64,000 nt of DNA from Clostridium magnum DSM 2767 (GCF_001623875.1 NZ_LWAE01000006.1:62001-126000), one strand, 5' to 3'. Counted from the first letter of the stretch, positions 7,778 to 17,217 are shown. Numbers and translations are program-made. Notes: a model not told the origin generated them from the sequence alone.

Positions 7778-8335
7778 TTGTTACAGTGGAAGGATTTATA
7801 TGACGATTGTTTAAGCTGTTATAAGTGTGATATTGGAAATAAGAGAAATAATATGGTTTTTGGCGATGGAAATCCTAAGGCTAAGCTTATGTTTATCGGT
7901 GAAGCACCAGGAGCTGATGAGGATAGGATTGGGGTGCCGTTTGTTGGCAAAGCAGGGCAGTTATTAACCAAGGCTCTAATAGCTTTAAATCTAAATAGAG
8001 AGAAGGATTACTATATATGTAACATATGTAAGTGTAGACCGGACAACAATAGAACTCCCTGCGAAGAGGAAGCTAAAAATTGCTTGCCTTATTTAAGAAA
8101 CCAAGTAGCTTTAGTTAAGCCTAGAATTATAGTATGTTTAGGTGCTACTGCAATGAAATATATTTTAGGTGATCAGTGGAAAATAACTAGAGATAGGGGA
8201 AAGTGGATTGAACGGAAGGGTTTTTATATAACTTTAACCTTTCATCCATCAGCAATACTTAGAGATGACAGTAAGAAAAGATTATTCTGGGAGGATTTAA
8301 AAAGTGTACAGAGAAAATATAATGAAATTTGTTGA
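7778..8335 (+). CDS. udg: uracil-DNA glycosylase, family 4 (iron-sulfur)
   Basis: It removes uracil from DNA as the first step of base excision repair. Cys11, Cys14 and Cys17 plus later cysteines (CNICKC) fit the 4Fe-4S cluster of family 4. GEAPGADEDRIGVPFVGKAG (motif A) and HPSAILR (motif B) form the active site. The length of 185 aa is typical. The start is TTG after GAGGTGAATTAG. Repeat copy B lies directly downstream. Confidence in the family is high; no gene symbol is standard in clostridia. Confidence 0.92.
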   Translation: MLQWKDLYDDCLSCYKCDIGNKRNNMVFGDGNPKAKLMFIGEAPGADEDRIGVPFVGKAGQLLTKALIALNLNREKDYYICNICKCRPDNNRTPCEEEAKNCLPYLRNQVALVKPRIIVCLGATAMKYILGDQWKITRDRGKWIERKGFYITLTFHPSAILRDDSKKRLFWEDLKSVQRKYNEIC

Positions 8336-8363
8336 ATATTATAGTCTAATAGTTGACAGAATA

Positions 8364-8493
8364 ATGAAGTGAAAACTTGAATCAGATGGAGTTTCAAACT
8401 CCATCTGATTCTTAGTTGAACGAATCCAGGGACGTAGCCGGTCTTTACTCCCGCTTTGAAGAAGATGGGAGTATTAGAGCGGGTAGTCATCGG
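8364..8493 (-). mobile_element. 130-bp repeat family, copy B (PATE-like element)
   Basis: The right-end hairpin is GATGGAG/CTCCATC inside a longer GAATCA/TGATTC stem; the core is TTGAACGAATCCAGGGACG; the inner left-end hairpin is ACTCCC/GGGAGT enclosed by imperfect outer pairing with AGCGGGT. The flank is ATAAA at 8494-8498, the complement of TTTAT. At exactly 130 bp, it is the best preserved plus-reading copy for building a consensus. It lies 28 bp after the glycosylase stop. Confidence 0.7.
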
Positions 8494-8502
8494 ATAAACA
8501 TA

Positions 8503-8543
8503 TTTTTGGATATTACTAAATAGAAGTGAGTAATATTCAAAAA
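8503..8543. terminator. 15-bp stem-loop beside repeat copy B
   Basis: TTTTTGGATATTACT pairs with AGTAATATTCAAAAA with a single G-U pair. The T-rich 5' arm means that minus-strand transcripts would end in a U-rich stretch. It probably marks the original 3' end of the glycosylase unit. Confidence 0.45.
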
Positions 8544-8557
8544 GTGAAACAAATATA

Positions 8558-8586
8558 TTGACAGTATAAAATATTTAACATATTAT
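8558..8586 (+). promoter_or_regulatory. sigma-A promoter of the metG T-box transcript
   Basis: TTGACA (8558-8563), a 17-nt spacer, then TATTAT (8581-8586). Transcription should start near 8593, just before the T-box leader. Confidence 0.7.
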
Positions 8587-8593
8587 ATTATTG

Positions 8594-8881
8594 TTAAAAT
8601 GCTGTGAAGGAAAGAGTAGTAAATAAAAGTGCCTATAGAGAGTCGGAGTAGGTGAAAGCCGATGGCAGGATAGTTTACGAACATGGCTCCAGAGCAGGTT
8701 ATCTGAAAATAGAGTAGGATAACACGGCAGCAGCCGTTATACTGCATAGTAATAAAAATTTTAATTTGCTTTTAAATTTGAGTTACTTATTGAGATCTTT
8801 ATTGTGAAATAAGGATGAAATAGAGTGGTAAAGCGCAATTTCGCCTCTATATGAAGTGTTACTTCATATAGAGGTTTTTTA
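8594..8881 (+). promoter_or_regulatory. T-box leader, methionine specifier
   Basis: The leader has an AGAGAGTCGG motif and a GTGAAAGCCGA counterpart in stem I. ATG at 8683-8685 sits at the expected specifier position (GAACATGGCTC). The T-box core TAGAGTGGTAAAGCGC is at 8821-8836. The terminator is CCTCTATATGAAGT/ACTTCATATAGAGG plus T-run (8844-8880). Uncharged tRNA-Met should favour the antiterminator and switch on metG. It accounts for most of the gap between udg and metG. Confidence 0.88.
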
Positions 8882-8950
8882 TATTAAAAAATTCTAGATA
8901 CAATTTATTTAGATTAATATTAAAGCGAGATACAAGGGAGGAGAAACAAA

Positions 8951-10885
8951 ATGAATAAAAAGACATATTATATTACAACACCTATTTATTACCCGTCAGC
9001 AAAGCTTCATATAGGTAATACGTATACTACTGTAGCATCTGATGCTTTAGCAAGATTTAAGAGGCTTACGGGCTATGATGTAATGTTTTTAACAGGTACA
9101 GATGAACATGGGCAGAAGATTCAAAGATTAGCAGAAACTAAAGGTGTCACACCAATAGAATACGTAGACGAAATAGTTGCAGGAATAAAAGATTTATGGA
9201 AAATGATGAATGTAAGCTATGATAAGTTTATAAGAACTACAGATAATTATCATATAAAAGCAGTTCAAGATATTTTTAAGAAATTATATGATCAAGGTGA
9301 TATATATAAAGATTCTTATGAAGGATGGTATTGTACACCATGTGAGTCATTTTGGACAGAAACTCAGCTTGTAAATGGAAATTGTCCTGACTGTGGAAGA
9401 CCTGTAGAAAAAGCAAAGGAAGAAGCTTACTTCTTCAGAATGTCAAAATATGCACCAAAGCTTATTACGTACATAGAGAGTCATCCTGAATTTATTCAGC
9501 CGGAATCAAGAAAGAATGAAATGATAAATAATTTCTTAAAGCCTGGGTTACAAGACCTCTGCGTATCAAGAACATCTTTTGATTGGGGTATTCCAGTAAC
9601 TTTTGATGAAAAACATGTTGTATATGTTTGGATAGATGCTTTAGCAAATTATATAACTGCATTAGGATATGGAAGCGAAAATGATGATTTGTATAAAAAG
9701 TATTGGCCAGCAGATGTTCATTTAGTTGGTAAAGATATATTAAGATTCCACACAATTTATTGGCCAATTATGTTGATGGCACTGGGTATTCCTCTACCAA
9801 AGCAGGTATTTGGTCATGGATGGCTTTTAGTTGATGGTGGAAAAATGTCGAAATCAAAGGGTAATGTTGTAGATCCTGTAGTTTTAGTAAATCATTTTGG
9901 AACAGATCCAGTAAGATATTATTTATTAAGAGAGATACCATTTGGGTCAGATGGGCTATTTAACAATGAAATATTCATAAAGAAAATAAATTCAGATTTA
10001 GCTAATGACCTAGGAAATCTACTATCAAGAACTTGTGCAATGGTAGAAAAGTATTTTGATGGGGTGATTCCAGCACCAAAAGCAAAAGAAGCTATTGATG
10101 ATGAACTTATAAACCTTGCATTAGCTACGCCTAAAAAAGTAGAAAAGAGCATAGATGATTTGAAAATTCCAGAAGCTTTAGATAGTATATGGGAGCTTAT
10201 AGGAAGATCAAATAAGTATATAGACGAAACTACTCCATGGATACTTGCTAAGGATGAAGCAAAAAAAGAGAGGCTTGGAACAGTTCTTTATAATCTATCA
10301 GAGGCTTTAAGAATAGTTTCAGTGTGTGTTTCATCGTTTTTACCTGAAACCAGTGAAAATATTAATAAACAATTAAATGTAGAACTTACAACATGGGATA
10401 GCGTGGCATCCTTTGATGGAACTAGTGCAGGAACAAAGGTTAGTAAAGGAGAGCTTTTATTCCCAAGAATAGATGTAGAAAAGAAGATAGAAGAGTTAAA
10501 TATGCTAAAAGAGCAACAGTTAGCTGAAAATAAACCTAAAATGCAGCCACTAAAAGAAGAAATAACAATAGAAGATTTTGAAAAAATAGATTTAAGAGTA
10601 GTTAAAGTTTTAGCTTGTGAGCCTGTAAAAGGAGCAAAAAAACTTCTCAAACTAAAAGTTGATATAGGTGGGGAAGAAAGACAGGTGATTTCAGGTATAG
10701 CGAAATATTATGAGCCTTCAGATTTAGTGGGGAAATATGTAGTTTTAGTAGCTAATTTGAAGCCAGCAAAACTTAGGGGAGAGCTTTCACAAGGAATGAT
10801 ACTTGCAGCATCAACTGATGATGATAGTAAGTTATGCACAGTTACTATTCCTGAAGAACTTCCTACTGGAAGCATAGTGAGATAA
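8951..10885 (+). CDS. metG: methionyl-tRNA synthetase
   Basis: It charges tRNA-Met. The 644 residues include a class I core with TTPIYYPSAKLHIGNTY (HIGH-type motif, residues 8-24), a CTPC/CPDC zinc knuckle in the connective peptide (about 127-147) and KMSKSKG (about 300). After an anticodon-binding helical domain, the C-terminus is a tRNA-binding EMAP-like dimerisation domain (IEDFEKIDLRVVKV to the end). GGGAGG precedes the ATG. Expression is controlled by the Met T-box upstream. Repeat copy C follows the stop codon by 7 bp. Confidence 0.97.
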   Translation: MNKKTYYITTPIYYPSAKLHIGNTYTTVASDALARFKRLTGYDVMFLTGTDEHGQKIQRLAETKGVTPIEYVDEIVAGIKDLWKMMNVSYDKFIRTTDNYHIKAVQDIFKKLYDQGDIYKDSYEGWYCTPCESFWTETQLVNGNCPDCGRPVEKAKEEAYFFRMSKYAPKLITYIESHPEFIQPESRKNEMINNFLKPGLQDLCVSRTSFDWGIPVTFDEKHVVYVWIDALANYITALGYGSENDDLYKKYWPADVHLVGKDILRFHTIYWPIMLMALGIPLPKQVFGHGWLLVDGGKMSKSKGNVVDPVVLVNHFGTDPVRYYLLREIPFGSDGLFNNEIFIKKINSDLANDLGNLLSRTCAMVEKYFDGVIPAPKAKEAIDDELINLALATPKKVEKSIDDLKIPEALDSIWELIGRSNKYIDETTPWILAKDEAKKERLGTVLYNLSEALRIVSVCVSSFLPETSENINKQLNVELTTWDSVASFDGTSAGTKVSKGELLFPRIDVEKKIEELNMLKEQQLAENKPKMQPLKEEITIEDFEKIDLRVVKVLACEPVKGAKKLLKLKVDIGGEERQVISGIAKYYEPSDLVGKYVVLVANLKPAKLRGELSQGMILAASTDDDSKLCTVTIPEELPTGSIVR

Positions 10886-10892
10886 TATTTAT

Positions 10893-11022
10893 CCGATGAC
10901 TACCCTCTCTAATACTCCCATCTTCTTCAAAGTGGGAGTAAAGAGCGGCTACGTCCCTGGATTCGTTCAACTAAGAATCAGGTGGAGTTTGAAATTCCAT
11001 CTGATTCAAGTTTTCACTTCAT
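10893..11022 (+). mobile_element. 130-bp repeat family, copy C (PATE-like element)
   Basis: It is inserted after TTTAT (10888-10892), directly behind the metG stop. The left end is CCGATG; the inner hairpin ACTCCCA/TGGGAGT is intact; the core is intact. The right-end stem has two mismatches, so this copy is decaying there. Its length is exactly 130 bp. Confidence 0.68.
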
Positions 11023-11034
11023 CCATATGAAAAG

Positions 11035-11080
11035 AAATAACAAATGAAAGATAGATATTATACTAACTTGTTATTTTTTA
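11035..11080 (+). terminator. terminator of metG, displaced by repeat copy C
   Basis: AAATAACAA pairs with TTGTTATTT across a 24-nt loop, followed by TTTTA. It lies just beyond copy C, so the element separates metG from its terminator. Confidence 0.5.
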
Positions 11081-11100
11081 AAAGATAGTTTGGATTTAAA

Positions 11101-11133
11101 AGTACCCTCTATGGTAGTAATATAGAGGGTACT
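11101..11133. terminator. perfect 12-bp stem-loop
   Basis: AGTACCCTCTAT pairs with ATAGAGGGTACT around a 9-nt loop. The minus strand continues with TTTT, the plus strand with TACAAAT. The rest of the 11023-11406 gap shows nothing else that I can support. Confidence 0.45.
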
Positions 11134-11406
11134 TACAAATAATAATTGATTATATACTGATACTAATTTTAAAAGATTTATTGTATATAAATAACTATAG
11201 CCGAAAAAGTTTATATAATAGAGAAAAACTTAGCTTTTAGTTAAAAAATAAGGAAAATTTTACAAAATATCATTTGACTATATTCGAAAATGTAATAAAA
11301 TGGAAATGCGCTAGTAATTACAAGCTTTATTATAGATTTTAAATAATTTAACTAAAAGAACAATAGATATTCTCAAGCTTAACGGCTTTGAATGGAGAGA
11401 TATCAA

Positions 11407-12207
11407 GTGAAAAAAAGTGAAATATTAAGAAAAGGGTTAGCTATATTTGATGCACATGCACATTATGATGATGAGCAATTTAATGAGGATAGGGATTCTA
11501 TAATAGAAGAACTTAAAAGAAATAATATTATTGGAGTTTTAAACTGTGGAGCTTCTTTAAGAGGATGTATAGATTCAGTCAATCTTGCTAACAAACATGA
11601 TATATTTTATGCAGCAGTAGGTATACATCCAGAATATGCAGATAAGTTTGACGAACAAACATTAGATCAATTAAAAAGTTTAGCCGAGAATGGAAAGGTG
11701 AAGGCAATAGGAGAAATAGGGCTAGATTATTATTATGACGAAAATCCACCAAGAGAAATACAAAAAAAAGTATTTATGAGGCAGATGGAACTTGCTAAAG
11801 AGCTTAAATTACCTGTAATTATACATGATAGAGATGCACATGAGGATACTTTGAATATAATAAAACAATTTAAGGGGGTTATAGGCGAAATACATTGCTT
11901 CTCAGGAAGTGTAGAATTTGCTAGAGAGTGTTTAAAACTAGGATATTATATAGGGTTTACTGGTGTTGTAACTTTTAAAAATGCTAAAAAGGTAATTGAA
12001 GTAGTAAGGGAGGTTCCATTAGATAAGATATTAGTGGAGACAGATTGTCCTTATATGGCGCCTACACCTTTTAGAGGAAAAAGAAATAGGTCAGAATATG
12101 TAGAATACATTATAAATAAAATATCAGAGATTAAAGACATAGAGCCCGAAGAAGTAAGCCGCCTAACTATTTGCAATATGGAAAGGTTGCTTAATATAAC
12201 AAAATAG
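11407..12207 (+). CDS. tatD: TatD-family metal-dependent DNase
   Basis: A TIM-barrel amidohydrolase-type nuclease. FDAHAHYDDEQF supplies the first metal ligands (H-x-H), GEIGLDYYYD the Glu, VIIHDRDAHEDT a His, IHCFSG the next His and ETDCPYMAP the final Asp. It is about 266 aa, the usual length. I chose GTG at 11407 because GGAGAG lies 8 nt upstream, inside the alternative ATG start at 11392. It is followed by yabE, rnmV and rsmA, the order found next to metG in many Firmicutes. Confidence 0.92.
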   Translation: MKKSEILRKGLAIFDAHAHYDDEQFNEDRDSIIEELKRNNIIGVLNCGASLRGCIDSVNLANKHDIFYAAVGIHPEYADKFDEQTLDQLKSLAENGKVKAIGEIGLDYYYDENPPREIQKKVFMRQMELAKELKLPVIIHDRDAHEDTLNIIKQFKGVIGEIHCFSGSVEFARECLKLGYYIGFTGVVTFKNAKKVIEVVREVPLDKILVETDCPYMAPTPFRGKRNRSEYVEYIINKISEIKDIEPEEVSRLTICNMERLLNITK

Positions 12208-12501
12208 TGTAAAATAAAAGAGATACTTTCAATATGATGTGAAAATTTCTAATTTTCAAACTATTATTCCGGCATGTGTAATTAAAATTCCTTCCAAGGA
12301 ATATACTTATAAAAATTGAACTAAACCCCACCTAAAATAGCAATAGACTGTTTTATATTAAACTGCTATCATAATTTTTTATTTTTTAGTTTTATGCATA
12401 AAATGCATTTGAACAGTCTAATAAGCATTAGTGATATTTGACATAACATAGTAATTCCATTTATAATGGGAAATGTCGCTTTTGCCGGAGGAGGTATTGT
12501 T

Positions 12502-13545
12502 ATGGTGGAGAATTTAAAAAAGTACTTAAAAAAATACTTTTCCAATGGTCCTAGAACAGCTATAGCTACAGTATTAATAATGGTAGTTATTTTGACAACA
12601 GTGATTTTTAATATGAGAAAAACTATAATAGTTTCTGTGGATGGCTCTGAAAAGACAATTACTACTTTTAGTAGTAGCTGCAGAACAGCTCTAGAAAATA
12701 ATGGAGTAATTGTGGGACCAAAGGACAAAACCACACCTAGTCTGGACAGTATAATTGAGAATCAAGGAAAAATATTAATAAAGAGAGCAGTAAAAATTGC
12801 AGTAGATGTAGATGGAAAACAGATAAGTATTCAATCTTCAGAAGATAATGTTGAAAAAATGTTGCAAGCAGAAGGACTAGGGCTTCAAGAGTTTGATAAG
12901 GTAAGTCCATCAAAGGATATGGCTCTTAAAGATGGCTTGAAGGTAGTAGTAACAAGAGTGCAAACTAAGGATGTAAAAGAAGTTAAACCAATAGATTATA
13001 CAACAACTATAAAAAATGATGAAGAAATGGAAGAAGGCAATAAGAAGGTTGTACAAGAAGGACAACCTGGAGAAAAGGAAACTGTAACTAGAATTATATA
13101 TGAAAATGGAAAAGAAGTTTCAAAAAAAGTTATTAGTGAGATAATTAAGAAGCAGCCTGTGGAAAAAATTGTGGCAATGGGTGCATTAAAAGTGTATACT
13201 CCATCCCGTGGAGGTAAAATAATTTATTCAGATTCATTAAGAATGAGAGCCACAGCTTATACAGCAGATTATGATAGCACAGGTAAGAGTCCTGGAGATT
13301 CAGGATTTGGAATTACTGCAACTGGAGCTGTAGCAAAAAGGAATAGGGATAGCTATAGTTCAGTAGCAGTTGATCCAAGGGTGATACCACTAGGGACAAA
13401 GCTTTATATCGAAGGATATGGATATGGGGTTGCAGAAGATACTGGTGGTGCTATAAAAGGAAATAAGATAGATTTATTTTTTAATTCTAGTTCAGAAGTG
13501 GACAACTGGGGAGTAAGATGGGTTAATGTATATGTGGTAAAATAG
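12502..13545 (+). CDS. yabE: YabE-like cell-wall protein (DUF348, G5 and 3D domains)
   Basis: Residues 15-38 form a transmembrane or signal segment. Two DUF348 repeats follow (about 43-85 and 98-140), then a G5 domain (KEVKPIDYTTTIKNDEEM to VISEIIKKQPVEKIVAMG). The C-terminus is a 3D domain with RMRATAYTADYDS, AVDPRVIPLGTKLYIEGYG and a DTGGAIKGNKIDLFF end containing the conserved Asp residues; this fold resembles MltA-type lytic transglycosylases. ATG at 12502 after GGAGGAGG is preferred to the longer frame from 12466. Its place between tatD and rnmV is the standard YabE context. Confidence 0.88.
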   Translation: MVENLKKYLKKYFSNGPRTAIATVLIMVVILTTVIFNMRKTIIVSVDGSEKTITTFSSSCRTALENNGVIVGPKDKTTPSLDSIIENQGKILIKRAVKIAVDVDGKQISIQSSEDNVEKMLQAEGLGLQEFDKVSPSKDMALKDGLKVVVTRVQTKDVKEVKPIDYTTTIKNDEEMEEGNKKVVQEGQPGEKETVTRIIYENGKEVSKKVISEIIKKQPVEKIVAMGALKVYTPSRGGKIIYSDSLRMRATAYTADYDSTGKSPGDSGFGITATGAVAKRNRDSYSSVAVDPRVIPLGTKLYIEGYGYGVAEDTGGAIKGNKIDLFFNSSSEVDNWGVRWVNVYVVK

Positions 13546-13566
13546 GAGCAGGTGCTCCTATTTTTT
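13543..13566 (+). terminator. terminator of yabE
   Basis: TAGGAGCA-GG-TGCTCCTA followed by TTTTTT; the stem starts at the stop codon. Confidence 0.85.
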
Positions 13567-13681
13567 CTGTTTAAAAAACAACATATAAGAGAATTAATTA
13601 TTTTATAATATAGTTTAATTTCACATAACTATGAAGTTTGTGATATTATGAGGTTATATTAATTTAATACGGAGGAATAGT

Positions 13682-14224
13682 ATGATCAAAGAAGTTATTG
13701 TAGTTGAAGGAAGAGATGACATTACTGCGGTAAAAAGAGCTGTGGATGCAGAGGTTATAGCTGTTGGGGGCTTTGGTATAAATAAAAGAGTTATAGACAG
13801 AATAAAAGAAGCGCAAAAAAGACAAGGAGTAATTGTGCTAACAGATCCAGATTTTGCTGGAGAGAAAATAAGAAGAATAATTTCTAAAAGAGTAGAGGGA
13901 ATTAAACATGCGTACATATCCCAAAAGGATGGTACTAAAGATGGAGATATTGGCGTAGAGAACGCGGAGCCAGAGATCATAATAAGAGCATTAGAGGCTG
14001 CCAAATGTGAAGTGAAAGAAAAAAGAGATGATTTTAATATTAATGATATGATTTTTTTTGGTCTCACAGGAAATACTAAATCAAAAGAAAGAAGAGATCT
14101 GCTCGGAAAAGAACTAGGTATAGGGTATTGCAACTCGTCTCAGTTTTTAACCAGACTTAATAATTATGGTATAAGTCGTGAGGAATTTGTTAATGCAATA
14201 AATAAGATTAGTAAGGAGAAATAA
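13682..14224 (+). CDS. rnmV: ribonuclease M5
   Basis: It matures the ends of 5S rRNA precursor. The Toprim domain has VVEGRDD (catalytic Glu) at residues 7-13 and LTDPDFAGEKIRR (DxD) near residue 60. The 180-aa length is standard. The start ATG follows GGAGG. It lies 2 bp before rsmA and is translated with it; the yabE-rnmV-rsmA order is conserved in Firmicutes. Confidence 0.95.
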   Translation: MIKEVIVVEGRDDITAVKRAVDAEVIAVGGFGINKRVIDRIKEAQKRQGVIVLTDPDFAGEKIRRIISKRVEGIKHAYISQKDGTKDGDIGVENAEPEIIIRALEAAKCEVKEKRDDFNINDMIFFGLTGNTKSKERRDLLGKELGIGYCNSSQFLTRLNNYGISREEFVNAINKISKEK

Positions 14225-14226
14225 TT

Positions 14227-15063
14227 ATGGAGAATTTATCTACTAAAGATATAGTTGAAAAGTATGGTTTTAAGTTTACTAAGAGTCTAGGACAAAATTT
14301 TTTGATTGATAATTCTGTTTTACAAGACATAGTGGAGAGTGCTGATGTTGGAGAAAATGATGTGGTTATCGAAATTGGTCCTGGTGTTGGAACTTTAACT
14401 AGAGAGTTATTGAAGAAGGCTAAAAAGGTATATGCTATTGAATTAGATTCTGATTTATTACCTATTTTAACTGAAGAGCTTAAAGAATTTAATAACTTTG
14501 AACTTATACATAAAGATGCGTTAAAGGTTGACTTTAATGAGATTATAGGGGAAGAAAAAAGTGTCAAGGTTGTTGCTAATCTTCCATATTACGTAACCAC
14601 TCCTATAATTGCAAAGCTTTTAACTGAAAAATATAATTTTAAATCTTTAACTATAATGATACAAAAAGAAGTTGGGGAAAGAATTTCATCAGCTCCTAAT
14701 TGCAAGGAATATGGATCTATTTCTCTTCTTGTTCAATATTATTGTGATGTTCAAGTCGTAAGAAAAGTAAGTGCTACTGCATTCTTACCTAGACCTAAGG
14801 TAGAATCTATAGTTATTAGACTAGATAAGCTTTCTGAACCTAAGGTAAAAGTTAAGGATGAAAACCTATTTTTTAAGATTATAAGAAACTCGTTTAATAT
14901 GAGAAGAAAGACGTTATGGAACGCACTTAAAAGTTTAAATTTGTCAAAGGAAAATATGGAGGTAGCTTTTATGAAGGCTTCTATTGACCCTAAAAGAAGA
15001 GGGGAGACTTTATCTATAGAGGAATTTGGAAAGCTTGCAGATTGTGTGCATGAGTTATTATAA
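14227..15063 (+). CDS. rsmA: 16S rRNA (A1518/A1519) dimethyltransferase
   Basis: KsgA dimethylates two adjacent adenines near the 3' end of 16S rRNA. SLGQNFLIDNSVLQ opens the SAM fold, VIEIGPGVGTLTREL is motif I, ANLPYYVTTPI is the catalytic NLPY motif, and FLPRPKVESIVIRL is the family block. The length is 278 aa. Its ribosome site, AAGGAG, lies inside the end of rnmV. Confidence 0.96.
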   Translation: MENLSTKDIVEKYGFKFTKSLGQNFLIDNSVLQDIVESADVGENDVVIEIGPGVGTLTRELLKKAKKVYAIELDSDLLPILTEELKEFNNFELIHKDALKVDFNEIIGEEKSVKVVANLPYYVTTPIIAKLLTEKYNFKSLTIMIQKEVGERISSAPNCKEYGSISLLVQYYCDVQVVRKVSATAFLPRPKVESIVIRLDKLSEPKVKVKDENLFFKIIRNSFNMRRKTLWNALKSLNLSKENMEVAFMKASIDPKRRGETLSIEEFGKLADCVHELL

Positions 15064-15146
15064 TCTTTTTTTACTACTTTAGTACTATTTGTTCACTTTT
15101 TGAATGTTTCTTCATATATTATAATGAATATAATATATGGAGGTAT

Positions 15147-16403
15147 ATGAAGTTGGCACAAAAAAAGAGTTATAGTAGGTATTTTATAATATTACAGGAA
15201 GATGAAAAGGGATATTCTTTATCATCTGACAAAACAGCGTCAGGCTATGCTAAATTAGAGTTAAAGAATGATAAGTGTAAAATATCTTATTATGTGCAAA
15301 ACTTAAAAAAAGAGATGACCCCTTATTACATGGTGCTAGTATGTAATAAGAAAGACGTAAAAAAGATAATCAAGATTAGTGAGATGAACATAGATGATTA
15401 TGGCAGAGCAGATATATGTTATGAATATCCTGTAGATAACGTTGCAGGTAGTAATATATCTATGGATAAGGTTTCAGGAGCAGCTATAGTAAAATTAATA
15501 GAAGGTAGAATAATATCTGTTATGAGTGGATTTGCCACTACTGAAATACCAGAATGGAAAAATTTTGTTCTAGTTGAAAATAAAAACAGGAATAGTGATG
15601 AAGGGGAACCAAAGGTAGAAGAAAAAAGCTCAGTAGAAGAAAAAAGTATATTTGATAAGTATGAGGAAAGTATAGAATTAACAAAGGAAACGGAAAGAAA
15701 CGAAGATGTAGATGATGAAAAAGACCAAGAGCTTATAGAAGATGTGAGAGAAGAAGTAGATAACTTAGAGAAAGATCAGATTGAAGAAGAGACAGAATCT
15801 TTAAGAAATGAAGATATAGAATCAGTAGAATCTTTAGAACAGGATAAAATTGAAGAAACAATAGTAATTGAAGATAGACAGGAAAAACCAGTTGAAACTG
15901 AAGAAATATCAGATGATTTTTCCCAACCTGATAAGGATTATGTTAAACAAACAAGAAATGATAAAAATGACTTGCTTGACTATCCAAGAGGATCAAAGGC
16001 AAAATTCTTTAAGTCCCTAGCAAACGGATTTGAGGAGATTGATGATCTATGTAAAGATATAAAGAGATGTAAGTGGTATAAAGTTAATGTGAAAACTATA
16101 CACAATATGTATGATGTATCAGATTACAATAAATATACAACAATTTATTACCCTATGATAAGTTACTATCCATATATTAAGAAGTATAGTCACTACTTAA
16201 TAGGGTACAAATGCGATAAAGATGGAGAGGTCAAGTATTTAGTGTACGGAATACCAGGAAAAAAAGATGCAGTTGAACAACCTTATGGTGGTAAATCAGG
16301 TTTTGTAACATGGATACCAAGGGATGATGAGACAAACTCTGGATATTGGCTTATGTTCTATGATTTTAAAACTGCTACTATTATAATACCTGAAAAAAAA
16401 TAG
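15147..16403 (+). CDS. conserved clostridial-type protein with acidic linker
   Basis: I recognise no named family. Residues 1-145 look like a beta-rich domain (SRYFIILQEDEKGYS; ASGYAKLELKNDKCKISYYVQNL). Residues about 150-275 are extremely Glu/Asp-rich with repeated VEEK, NEDV and EQDKIEE phrases and are probably disordered. Residues 285-418 form a second folded domain rich in Tyr and Trp, ending in FVTWIPRDDETNSGYWLMFYDF. No signal peptide is visible. It has a good GGAGG and an ATG at 15147. The terminator at 16428 closes the unit. The two-domain plan suggests a scaffold or spore-layer protein, but that is a guess. Confidence 0.7.
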   Translation: MKLAQKKSYSRYFIILQEDEKGYSLSSDKTASGYAKLELKNDKCKISYYVQNLKKEMTPYYMVLVCNKKDVKKIIKISEMNIDDYGRADICYEYPVDNVAGSNISMDKVSGAAIVKLIEGRIISVMSGFATTEIPEWKNFVLVENKNRNSDEGEPKVEEKSSVEEKSIFDKYEESIELTKETERNEDVDDEKDQELIEDVREEVDNLEKDQIEEETESLRNEDIESVESLEQDKIEETIVIEDRQEKPVETEEISDDFSQPDKDYVKQTRNDKNDLLDYPRGSKAKFFKSLANGFEEIDDLCKDIKRCKWYKVNVKTIHNMYDVSDYNKYTTIYYPMISYYPYIKKYSHYLIGYKCDKDGEVKYLVYGIPGKKDAVEQPYGGKSGFVTWIPRDDETNSGYWLMFYDFKTATIIIPEKK

Positions 16404-16427
16404 TTTAATGAGTATAGTAGAAGAAGT

Positions 16428-16460
16428 ACCAAAAATATTTAATATTTTTGGTGCTATTTT
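16428..16460 (+). terminator. terminator
   Basis: ACCAAAAATATT pairs with AATATTTTTGGT, followed by GCTATTTT. Confidence 0.7.
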
Positions 16461-16539
16461 CATATAATCTAATAACTAGGTATTTTATGTGTAGGGGGTG
16501 AAAGCTAAACTTATATTTACCATATAAGGCAGCAATTTT

Positions 16540-17127
16540 ATGAAACTTATAATAATAAATAGAAAAAGACTGGGTGTTACTACAATTATAATTGGACTTA
16601 TGTTAATTTTGTTAGGTTTTGAAAAGTATTTTGATGCGGGGCTTAAATTTACTGCTCTTATGCAGAATAACATAAACTCATTAGTACAGTATAAAGCATT
16701 GGATAACAAACTAAGCTATAAGCTTCCAGCAGAATGGATTACAAAAGAGCAAAAGTTTTCTGGACAAGAGATACTCTATCACAATGATTTTAAAACAAAT
16801 GACTCTAAAATTTATGGATTTGTAGAGGTGTGGAGTTTAAATAAAGATTTGAAAAACTTCCTAGAAGAAAGTAAAAAAATATCAAGTGAACAAAATTTAT
16901 ATAAGCAATATAATATAAGTCCAATTAAAATAAATGATAGAGATGGGTACTTGGTATCTTATACAATGATTACTTCTTCTGATATAGATTATAAAGGGTA
17001 TGAATATTTTATAAAAGATAGTAATAAATTTTTTAGGTTTTCATTTTTCATGAAGGCAAGTAATTTTAAAGAAAACATGCCAACGGTTTTTAAAACTATA
17101 GTTCAAACATTAAATTATAAAGAATAA
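16540..17127 (+). CDS. membrane-anchored protein of unknown function, 195 aa
   Basis: Residues 10-30 (RLGVTTIIIGLMLILLGF) form one N-terminal transmembrane segment; the remaining ~160 residues would face outside. LSYKLPAEWITKEQKF and a C-terminal FFRFSFFMKASNFKENMPTVFKTIVQTL recall the PsbP/DUF1795-like folds that test for a fast hydrophobic C-terminal helix, but I cannot assign a family. The ribosome site is weak. It stands alone between two terminators. Confidence 0.6.
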   Translation: MKLIIINRKRLGVTTIIIGLMLILLGFEKYFDAGLKFTALMQNNINSLVQYKALDNKLSYKLPAEWITKEQKFSGQEILYHNDFKTNDSKIYGFVEVWSLNKDLKNFLEESKKISSEQNLYKQYNISPIKINDRDGYLVSYTMITSSDIDYKGYEYFIKDSNKFFRFSFFMKASNFKENMPTVFKTIVQTLNYKE

Positions 17128-17176
17128 TCTAGATCAGTCTAACTGTACACAGAACATATAATTAAGTAACTTATTT

Positions 17177-17217
17177 TTCCTTCTTGTATATATCTTACAA
17201 GGGGGTCTTTTTTTATT
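17177..17217 (+). terminator. terminator
   Basis: CTTGTA pairs with TACAAG, with additional CC/GG pairs below, followed by TCTTTTTTT. Confidence 0.7.
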
